Assembly (NCBI GenBank): GCA_023250795.1
Contig: JAHFAB010000172.1
Span: 1 to 5,086, forward strand
Origin: Bacteriovoracaceae bacterium
GTDB lineage: Bacteria > Bdellovibrionota > UBA1018
Direction of reading: 5' to 3'
Length of the DNA: 5,086 nt
The position numbers were made by a program, and so were the translations under genes. Below the pieces are notes generated by a model. It had not been told where the DNA came from and did no database searches. It was given only the letters and a program-made list of their open reading frames with translations. Below, one piece after another: positions 1 through 4,745 of the stretch; the stretch's first letter is position 1; every line of letters starts with the position of its first letter.

Positions 1-174
1 TGTGAGCTCAACGCCTGGGATGTCGTATGGAATAGCATCTCTTTCTTTTGCCAGCTTAAGAACTTGATCCTTTGGCACATAGAGAAATTCTGCTCCGTGA
101 TCAATGAATTTTCCGATCAACCAGGGGCACGCAATTCGATCAATTTTGGGTCTTTCTCGTGTGATCCATTTCAT
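1..174 (-). CDS. ChrB C-terminal-domain protein (chromate-resistance family), N-terminal part only
   Basis: The gene starts at an ATG at 174-172 and runs off the left edge after 58 codons, so only the N-terminus is visible. The translation opens MKWITRERPKIDRIACPWLI and continues with a segment containing FIDHGAEFLYVP and AIPYDIPGVEL. I recognise this as the start of the ChrB_C domain, whose hallmark is K(I/V)DRIACPWLI followed by FID..AEF.YVP. In full-length ChrB regulators of chromate-resistance operons this domain follows an N-terminal regulatory domain of about 150 residues. Here it starts at residue 1, so this is the stand-alone form, whose biochemical role is not settled. An AGAGGC ribosome binding site (186-181) precedes the ATG by 6 nt. 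It is the second gene after the PepSY-like gene, 65 nt downstream of that stop codon, with a stem-loop between them, so the two are probably cotranscribed. Being named for chromate does not prove a chromate function here. Confidence 0.88.
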   Translation of the reverse strand, partial: MKWITRERPKIDRIACPWLIGKFIDHGAEFLYVPKDQVLKLAKERDAIPYDIPGVELT

Positions 175-193
175 AACTTTGCCTCTTCTGGAT

Positions 194-233
194 TGCAATG
201 TGAGCAGAGTAAGCTCCCTCTGCTAACATTGCA
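194..233 (-). promoter_or_regulatory. Intercistronic stem-loop / inverted repeat between PepSY and ChrB_C genes
   Basis: The arms at 195-209 (GCAATGTGAGCAGAG) and 218-232 (CTCTGCTAACATTGC) are complementary at 14 of 15 positions, plus one more pair (T194-A233), around an 8-nt loop (210-217). The structure begins 6 nt after the PepSY stop codon and ends 7 nt before the ChrB_C ribosome binding site, so it fills the gap. Neither side has a U-run, so it is not a standard intrinsic terminator. Likely roles are an mRNA processing or stability hairpin that sets the ratio of the two proteins, an attenuator, or a DNA operator for a dimeric regulator. The structure is seen; the role is inferred. Confidence 0.7.
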
Positions 234-239
234 TTAAAA

Positions 240-785
240 TTAATTCAGCGGAACAGAAACAAGGGTTGTATCTCCCTTTGGTGTAGAGATCAAGACATCA
301 GCGACGGGTTTCCCCTCACGAATATTGGGATCCACCCTAAACACTGTTCCATCATGATATTCGCTGGCCTCAGCAATGATTTCCTTCAAGGTATATTTGG
401 AAAGTTGCATCAGAGTCAGGTGTTTAGAGGCACGACCCACATGCTCTCGATCAGTGAAAACTTCGACACCAGGTGTCCACTGATTATTTGTAGCTTCACC
501 ATTGCTTTCGATGAGAGGGTTTGATTCGGAATCTTTTTTGAGTCCTTCTTTGGCAGTGTAGACGCTGAGCAATAATTTCCCGTCTTCGAGCTCAAATTTT
601 GCCGAAATAGCCGTTCCTTGCGAAACTTCTGCCTGAGAAATACCCTCTAAAAGTGTATGTTTCGCTTCTTTGAGTTTCTGGATAAGGGGGGCATTGTCGT
701 CATAGGCTAAAGCTAGTATTGAGTTTGACATTAACACAGACACAATAACAGCCACACATGTGATAGTCTTGAAAACCGGTTTCAT
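240..785 (-). CDS. Exported tandem PepSY-like domain protein
   Basis: This 181-residue protein begins with a typical Sec signal peptide: Lys2 and Lys6, a hydrophobic stretch at about residues 8-24, and likely cleavage after Ala-Leu-Ala27. Cys10 is inside the hydrophobic core and is not in a lipobox, so it should be a soluble periplasmic protein. Residues ~31-90 contain an amphipathic helix (LIQKLKEAKHTLLEGISQAE) and strands ending in AISAKFELEDGKLLLSVYTA, which is PepSY-like. Residues ~119-180 repeat the plan (LTLMQLSKYTLKEIIAEASE, then GKPVADVLISTPKGD), giving two PepSY-like units. PepSY domains are commonly periplasmic regulatory or inhibitory modules and often neighbour two-component systems; no enzyme activity is expected. 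An AAGGAG site (798-793) lies 7 nt before the ATG at 785. The gene is divergent from the response regulator and first in an apparent operon with the ChrB_C gene. It may be a target of the adjacent two-component system or a modulator of its sensor; both ideas are inference. Confidence 0.8.
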   Translation of the reverse strand: MKPVFKTITCVAVIVSVLMSNSILALAYDDNAPLIQKLKEAKHTLLEGISQAEVSQGTAISAKFELEDGKLLLSVYTAKEGLKKDSESNPLIESNGEATNNQWTPGVEVFTDREHVGRASKHLTLMQLSKYTLKEIIAEASEYHDGTVFRVDPNIREGKPVADVLISTPKGDTTLVSVPLN

Positions 786-835
786 GATTCATCTCCTTTT
801 AAATTAAAGTTAAACTTCATCTACCTCAGACCTTA

Positions 836-876
836 CTGAAAACCGGGATTAAAGCGTACTGAAGCTTACCTGAAGT
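836..876. promoter_or_regulatory. Phased direct repeats, candidate response-regulator operator
   Basis: CTGAA occurs at 836-840, 859-863 and 870-874. The last two form an 11-bp direct repeat (CTGAAG at 859-864 and 870-875) and the first lies 23 bp, about two turns, upstream. A degenerate copy (ATTAAAG at 848-854) falls in the same phase between them. TACTGAA itself is repeated exactly at 834-840 and 857-863. Tandem half-sites spaced one helical turn apart are the normal target of OmpR/PhoB-family dimers, and such a regulator is encoded 64 bp away. The array is in the divergent intergenic region, over the expected -35 positions of both operons, so coordinated control and autoregulation are likely. 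The repeats are seen; binding is inferred. Confidence 0.6.
848..876 (-). promoter_or_regulatory. Candidate promoter of the PepSY-ChrB_C operon
   Basis: On the minus strand the phased repeat reads CTTCAG-N5-CTTCAG (875-859) and is followed 5 bp later by TTTAAT (853-848), a possible -10. The matching -35 position (876-871, ACTTCA) is far from consensus, so activation would be needed. The leader would be about 56 nt. Other weak -10-like stretches lie nearer the gene (for example TTTAAC at 814-809), so the exact start point is uncertain. Confidence 0.3.
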
Positions 877-897
877 TTTTGTCAGAATGGGTAAAAT
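869..897 (+). promoter_or_regulatory. Candidate promoter of the two-component operon
   Basis: TAAAAT at 892-897 is a one-mismatch -10 hexamer. Seventeen bases upstream, the -35 position (869-874, CCTGAA) matches TTGACA poorly and instead coincides with the last CTGAAG half-site. A good -10 with a poor -35 covered by phased direct repeats is the arrangement expected of a promoter activated by an OmpR-type regulator. Transcription would begin near 904, giving a leader of about 36 nt that contains an inverted repeat. Confidence 0.5.
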
Positions 898-900
898 GCC

Positions 901-935
901 TGGACAGCTTTTCATTCGAGGAACTATCCTGTCCA
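901..935 (+). promoter_or_regulatory. Inverted repeat in the response-regulator leader
   Basis: TGGACAG (901-907) and CTGTCCA (929-935) are perfect 7-bp inverted arms separated by 21 nt, ending 4 nt before the start codon. The loop holds the only Shine-Dalgarno-like sequence, GAGGAA (918-923), which lies 16 nt from the ATG, farther than usual. An alternative inner pairing, AGGA (919-922) with TCCT (927-930), would occlude that site. It may therefore be a translational control hairpin or a dyad operator near the transcription start. It could also be chance; no function is shown. Confidence 0.4.
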
Positions 936-939
936 CACG

Positions 940-1644
940 ATGGAAAATGAACAAAAACACCTTCTCATTGTTGAAGATGAAACCAAGCTAGCCAAAGCAC
1001 TCGCAGAAGGCCTGGGAGCTGAAGGTTATTGGGTTACAACTGCGGTTTCTGGTGAAGAAGCTCTTTTCCTTTTAAGTCGAGACATTTTTAATTTGATGAT
1101 TTTAGATGTCATGCTCCCAGGCCGCAGTGGAATTGAAATTACAAAATTACTTCGGGACAAAAATGACAAAATTCCGGTTCTTATGCTGACGGCAAGAGAC
1201 AGTATTGATGACCGAGTGATAGGCCTTGATACTGGTGCCGATGACTACCTTACAAAGCCCTTTGCTTTTGCAGAACTGTTAGCAAGAATACGAGTTCTCT
1301 TGAAACGGGTAAACACTGAAAGTGGAGTGAAGCTCACATTCACTGATCTTGAAATGGATCTAATTACACGAGAAGTCCGCCGCTCTGATAAAAAAATAGA
1401 TCTTACACTCAGAGAGTTTGAAGTTCTCGAATACCTACTTCGTCATCGCAATGAAGTTGTTTCCCGTGAAATGCTTGCTCGCGATGTATGGAAAGAAACT
1501 TCACGTTTCTCACCCATCGATAATGTAATTGATGTTCATATGGCAAGGCTTCGAAAAAAAATTGATCAAAACAGCTCTATTCAGCTGATTACTACCATTC
1601 GGGGTGTTGGATTTAGTCTGAAAGAAAACATGATAAAACCATGA
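940..1644 (+). CDS. OmpR/PhoB-family response regulator, CusR/CopR-like
   Basis: The product is a 234-residue cytoplasmic transcription factor of usual family length. The receiver domain (residues ~7-120) has the acidic pair Glu12-Asp13, phosphoacceptor Asp56 in LMILDVMLPG, Thr84 in LTAR, and Lys106 in GADDYLTKPFAFAELLAR. The GADDYL.KPFAFAELLAR block is typical of the CusR/CopR/QseB branch. The winged-helix effector domain (~132-228) includes LTLREFEVLEYLLRH, VIDVHMARLRKKID and the terminal wing motif RGVGF (221-225). All catalytic residues are intact. It should be phosphorylated by the kinase encoded immediately downstream, dimerise, and bind phased direct repeats; such repeats lie just upstream of this gene. 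The ATG at 940 is the only plausible start: the upstream in-frame codons offer none close by. The ribosome binding site is weak or distant (GAGGAA, 16 nt away). The stop overlaps the kinase start as ATGA. A heavy-metal ligand is suggested by similarity but not demonstrated. Confidence 0.95.
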   Translation: MENEQKHLLIVEDETKLAKALAEGLGAEGYWVTTAVSGEEALFLLSRDIFNLMILDVMLPGRSGIEITKLLRDKNDKIPVLMLTARDSIDDRVIGLDTGADDYLTKPFAFAELLARIRVLLKRVNTESGVKLTFTDLEMDLITREVRRSDKKIDLTLREFEVLEYLLRHRNEVVSREMLARDVWKETSRFSPIDNVIDVHMARLRKKIDQNSSIQLITTIRGVGFSLKENMIKP

Positions 1645-3044
1645 AATGGCGATTTAGAAGTGTTCGCAGTCATCTGACTTTTTTGTACACGCTAGCATTG
1701 ACTTTGCTTATTGGCATTTACTCGACCTCTCTCTATTATCTTTATAAACAAAACATTTTCAGTGACTTTGATCGTAAACTCAGAGGTGATGTTGAGGCTG
1801 TAGAAATTTTAATTGAGAATACAATAAAAATAGAAACAAAGAATTATACCTTAGGTTTTAAAACTCTTAAGACGGACAACATAAACTCATCTAACTGGAT
1901 CAGTGAGATTTGGTCTTCCGAAGGACAGAGACTCTTTACTACAGGAAAAGAGAATTATTTCCCCTTAGGTCAATCCTCGCAACATTGCCAAAATACGGCA
2001 ATACCATTTGAGTTACAAATGGGTAGTGGACTAAAAACCCGTGGAATCTGCTTAAAATCAGAGGCCTTTCCTGATCAGTTTTTCATTCGAGTCGCACGTC
2101 TCACAGAAAGGTACCAAGAACAACTCTCAAGTTTTTTGTCGCTCATGTTATTTGGGACTCCACTTATCTTATTTTTATCAGGTGCTGTTGGTTATCTGCT
2201 TGCACGTCAAGTTTTGTCACCGATCTCTAAAATCGTGACTCAAGCACGTCTGATTTCTGTAGATCATCTTTCTAAGCGCTTGCCGGTCGAAAACCCTAAA
2301 GACGAACTGGGAGAATTGGCTCAGACTTTTAATAAAACTTTTGAGCGTTTAGAAGCATCATTTCAACAAATGCGCCGATTTACTTCAGATGCTTCTCATG
2401 AATTGAGAACTCCTCTTTCTGCGATTCGGGCTCTGGGTGAGGTGGCATTAAGAAAGTCTCAAACAGCTCAAAGCTATCAAGACACCATCGCCAATATCCT
2501 TGAGGAGTCGGCCAGACTTCAAAATCTGTGTGAAAATCTTCTACTTTTATCAAGAGCAGATAGCGGTGCACTGGCTTTTAAAATGAAACCAACACGACTT
2601 AAGACGGTCATTGACGATGTCGTTGGGATCATCGGTATTTTAGCTGAAGACAGAAAACAGTTCTTAAAACTTGAAATCCCAGGAGAACTTGCTATTAAAG
2701 TAGACATAGCTTTTTTTAGGCAAGCGATTATGAATTTAATTGATAATGCAGTTAAATACAGCCCTGAAGGAAGCTCCATCCTAGTTTGGGCCAAATCTCA
2801 AGACCATAAAATTTTCATTGGAATAAAAGACACAGGCCCAGGTATCGAAGCAAAACATCATTCTAAAATATTTGATCGTTTTTATAGAGTTGATGATAGT
2901 CGATCTCGGCCCACAGCTGGGGCAGGTCTGGGGCTAGCGATTACATCTTGGATTATTAAGACTCACGGTGGAGAGATCACTCTAAACAGTGAAGTGGGTC
3001 AGGGATCTGAATTTATCATTCAGCTTCCTGAAATACGGCCATAA
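1641..3044 (+). CDS. Membrane sensor histidine kinase (CusS/heavy-metal-sensor-like)
   Basis: This 467-residue kinase is the partner of the regulator with which it overlaps by 4 nt; there is no clear ribosome binding site, so translational coupling is likely. Topology: TM1 about residues 12-35, periplasmic sensor 36-161, TM2 about 165-188, HAMP linker 189-241 (with DELGELAQTFN). The dimerisation domain has phosphoacceptor His253 in SDASHELRTPL, including the ExxT phosphatase motif Glu254-Thr257. The ATPase domain shows the N box (Asn365 and Asn369 in MNLIDNAVKYSPEG), G1 (Asp397, Gly399, Gly401 in DTGPGI), the F box (IFDRFYR, 410-416) and G2 (GAGLGLAI, 427-434). All motifs are intact, so it should be an active kinase and phosphatase. 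The overall plan resembles the CusS/CopS heavy-metal sensor family. The periplasmic domain has exactly two cysteines, 116 (preceded by His115) and 137, which could form a disulfide or contribute to ligand binding. The real signal cannot be read from sequence. Confidence 0.95.
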   Translation: MKWRFRSVRSHLTFLYTLALTLLIGIYSTSLYYLYKQNIFSDFDRKLRGDVEAVEILIENTIKIETKNYTLGFKTLKTDNINSSNWISEIWSSEGQRLFTTGKENYFPLGQSSQHCQNTAIPFELQMGSGLKTRGICLKSEAFPDQFFIRVARLTERYQEQLSSFLSLMLFGTPLILFLSGAVGYLLARQVLSPISKIVTQARLISVDHLSKRLPVENPKDELGELAQTFNKTFERLEASFQQMRRFTSDASHELRTPLSAIRALGEVALRKSQTAQSYQDTIANILEESARLQNLCENLLLLSRADSGALAFKMKPTRLKTVIDDVVGIIGILAEDRKQFLKLEIPGELAIKVDIAFFRQAIMNLIDNAVKYSPEGSSILVWAKSQDHKIFIGIKDTGPGIEAKHHSKIFDRFYRVDDSRSRPTAGAGLGLAITSWIIKTHGGEITLNSEVGQGSEFIIQLPEIRP

Positions 3045-3045
3045 C

Positions 3046-3053
3046 GAGGGGAG
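3046..3053 (+). promoter_or_regulatory. Strong ribosome binding site that fixes a GTG start
   Basis: GAGGGGAG lies just after the kinase stop codon (3042-3044) and 6 nt before GTG at 3060. There is no in-frame ATG upstream in the 15-nt gap, and the GTG opens directly into a signal peptide, so this site decides the start of the third operon gene. It should allow more efficient translation than the coupled kinase. Confidence 0.75.
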
Positions 3054-3059
3054 AATAGA

Positions 3060-3680
3060 GTGAAGCATTTCTTTTTTATTCTAGTTTTTTGGATATCAAG
3101 TGCAGCAAGTGCTGAAACACATGGTTTTGACAACTTAAAAGATGGAGCACCCCTTAAAGGCTGGAGCTCTGGATTTTACGGATCAAAGGGAAATCCAAAA
3201 TGGAAAATAATGAAAGACGAAACTGCCCCTTCAAAACCTTTTGTACTCAACCAAAGTGGTCGCGCCACTTACAGTTGGCTTGTTAAAAATGATTTTTTAC
3301 TTAAGAATGGCTTCGTAGAGGTAGATTTCAAAATTGTCAGTGGAAAGGATGATCCAGAAGCAGGTCTTGTATGGAGACATCTGGATAAGAACAACTATTA
3401 CTACGTAAGAGCAAATGCTGTAGAAGACAATGTGATCTTTTATCGCATGAATCGTGGGAAAAAAGAGGTTGTCAAAGAGGCGGATTACAAGGTACCTTTT
3501 AAAACATGGCATCGTTTAAAAGTTACTTTCAAAGATAATCAAATTGACATCCTCATTGACAACAAGCCTGTGATCAGCGTGCGTGACCCAGTTTTTCTTT
3601 CTAGAGGCAAGGTGGGACTTTTTACTACCGCTGATACAGTTGCCTCATTTGATAACTTTAGTTATGAGCAATTCCGTTAG
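3060..3680 (+). CDS. Exported DUF1080 / LamG-like beta-sandwich protein
   Basis: The 206-residue product starts at GTG with an excellent ribosome binding site. Residues 1-18 are a signal peptide (Lys2, then FFFILVFWISS, with an Ala-Ser-Ala cleavage site after 18), so the mature protein is periplasmic or secreted. The rest is one concanavalin-like domain of the DUF1080 / 3-keto-disaccharide hydrolase type (sometimes named family 16 glycoside hydrolase): GFVEVDFKIVSG (from ~84), AGLVWRHLDKNNYYYVRAN (from ~101), FKTWHRLKVTFKDNQIDILIDNKP, then GKVGLFTTADTVASFDNFSYE at the end. Domains of this fold bind or process sugars, but I see no residues that establish catalysis, so the name should stay structural. 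It is third in the two-component operon, 15 nt after the kinase, and is therefore probably made in response to the same signal. It could be a periplasmic output or an accessory protein of the sensor; both are inference. Its 3' end faces the Fic gene 7 nt away. Confidence 0.82.
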   Translation: MKHFFFILVFWISSAASAETHGFDNLKDGAPLKGWSSGFYGSKGNPKWKIMKDETAPSKPFVLNQSGRATYSWLVKNDFLLKNGFVEVDFKIVSGKDDPEAGLVWRHLDKNNYYYVRANAVEDNVIFYRMNRGKKEVVKEADYKVPFKTWHRLKVTFKDNQIDILIDNKPVISVRDPVFLSRGKVGLFTTADTVASFDNFSYEQFR

Positions 3681-3687
3681 CAAGTTC

Positions 3688-4656
3688 TCATACAAACAAA
3701 TACTTCGTCGTTCTCTTATCGCCGCTTTTCACGAGAATTTTCTTTTTCACCGCAGCAGCTAAATCTCTAGAAGCCGTTGGGGCAGACACAGTCTTAACGA
3801 TCTTCATATAATCTAGACGCATGAACGATCTCCGTCCGAATTCTTTTCGCGCTTGCTCGATCCGCGACTCGAAATTTCCGACTTCCGGAAGACAGATGGA
3901 TGAAAATTCACGAAGTGATTTTAATACAACGTTAAGCATCCATCCGATAAACTCCGTCGAATCACCCTTTTTATCGCAGGCCTCAAGAGCTTTATAGTAC
4001 TCACGCTGATTCTCGAAGATTTGAGACTCAACGGGGATGAATTCGAAAATAGGGTTGTATCGAGAAAGAATCAACGTTTGCCAAAGTCGACCGATCCTTC
4101 CATTTCCATCCTCAAAAGGATGAATGAATTCGAACTCATAATGAAAAACACAGCTTTTAATAAGATCCAGTTCGTTTGATTTCTTGAGATAACCGAGCAG
4201 CTGATCGATGAGTGCAGGAACACGCATCGCTTTGGGTGCGATGTGTGATACCTTAGACCCCTTTAAAATCCCAACAGCGCCAAGCCGAAGCCTCCCGGGG
4301 TTATCGACAAGTCCTCTCATCAAAACCCGATGAGCTTCTAATAATGATTTCAAAGAATATGGATTGAGTTGCGAAATCCTCGAATAACACTCGATCGCAT
4401 TCTTTACTTCTTGGATCTCCTTTGGCTTGCCTAGGACACGTTTTCCGTCAAAAACCGTGCTCACTTGTTGCAGAGTGAAGGAGTTTCCTTCGATAGCAAG
4501 GCTTCCCTGAATGGTACGGATTGAATTCTGCTTTCTTAAAACTGGATTTGGTTTTGTAATCTGAAGTGATTTTAACTCTCCCAAGAGCTCCGCGATCTGA
4601 GCTACAGCCTTCATGATTTCAGGAGTAATTGTGTACGGCGGACGATAATCAGTCAT
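3688..4656 (-). CDS. Fic-domain protein (class II), with C-terminal winged helix
   Basis: This 322-residue protein has the complete Fic active-site motif HPFEDGNGRIGR (residues 179-190; His179 catalytic, Asp183 for magnesium, Asn185, Arg187 and Arg190 for nucleotide). Fic enzymes usually transfer AMP from ATP to a hydroxyl side chain of a target protein. The N-terminal region carries the inhibitory-helix motif (S/T)xxxE(G/N) as SLAIEGN (Ser52, Glu56, Gly57), which marks a self-inhibited class II Fic. The target-binding flap lies near KVSHIAPKAMRVP (135-147). Residues ~260-322 look like a winged-helix domain (SAPTASRDLAAAVKKKILVKSGDKRTTKY), as in many bacterial Fic proteins of this architecture. 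Length and motifs are intact, so it should be functional. The ATG at 4656 has no ribosome binding site, and a perfect palindrome lies just upstream, so the transcript may be nearly leaderless and the gene tightly controlled. It follows an AbiEii-family toxin gene on the same strand by 89 nt. The target protein is unknown. Confidence 0.93.
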   Translation of the reverse strand: MTDYRPPYTITPEIMKAVAQIAELLGELKSLQITKPNPVLRKQNSIRTIQGSLAIEGNSFTLQQVSTVFDGKRVLGKPKEIQEVKNAIECYSRISQLNPYSLKSLLEAHRVLMRGLVDNPGRLRLGAVGILKGSKVSHIAPKAMRVPALIDQLLGYLKKSNELDLIKSCVFHYEFEFIHPFEDGNGRIGRLWQTLILSRYNPIFEFIPVESQIFENQREYYKALEACDKKGDSTEFIGWMLNVVLKSLREFSSICLPEVGNFESRIEQARKEFGRRSFMRLDYMKIVKTVSAPTASRDLAAAVKKKILVKSGDKRTTKYLFV

Positions 4657-4663
4657 ATCGATG

Positions 4664-4683
4664 ATAGTATCATATGATACTAT
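4664..4683. promoter_or_regulatory. Perfect 20-bp palindrome upstream of the Fic gene, candidate operator
   Basis: ATAGTATCAT followed directly by ATGATACTAT is perfectly self-complementary over 20 bp with no spacer. It ends 7 nt before the Fic start codon. The only -10-like hexamers for the Fic gene on the minus strand (TATCAT 4679-4674 and TATGAT 4674-4669) lie inside it, with no good -35, so a protein bound here should block transcription. The obvious candidate is the winged-helix domain of the Fic protein itself, as autorepressor; an unlinked regulator is possible. The palindrome is seen; its role is inferred. Confidence 0.65.
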
Positions 4684-4745
4684 GAAATGAAAGAGATTTT
4701 GGGGATGGAAATCTTTGAATGAAGCCTTGGCTTTATCAATTTTTT

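Noticed and set aside
880..885. CTGACA on the minus strand as a -35 box for the PepSY gene
   Set aside because: At 17-bp spacing the -10 position reads TCAGTA, which does not resemble TATAAT; the activated-promoter reading over the direct repeats fits better.
2380..2794. Minus-strand open frames antisense to the histidine kinase
   Set aside because: They overlap essential kinase motifs, lack domain similarity and look like frame shadows of a strongly conserved gene.
3297..3512. Minus-strand open frame antisense to the DUF1080 gene
   Set aside because: The peptide has no recognisable family and lies wholly within a conserved domain on the other strand.
3711..3747. Possible plus-strand terminator inside the Fic 3' end (TTCTC / GAGAA arms followed by a T-rich stretch)
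   Set aside because: The stem is only 5 bp with a 17-nt loop and little G+C, and the T-rich run is interrupted; too weak to annotate.
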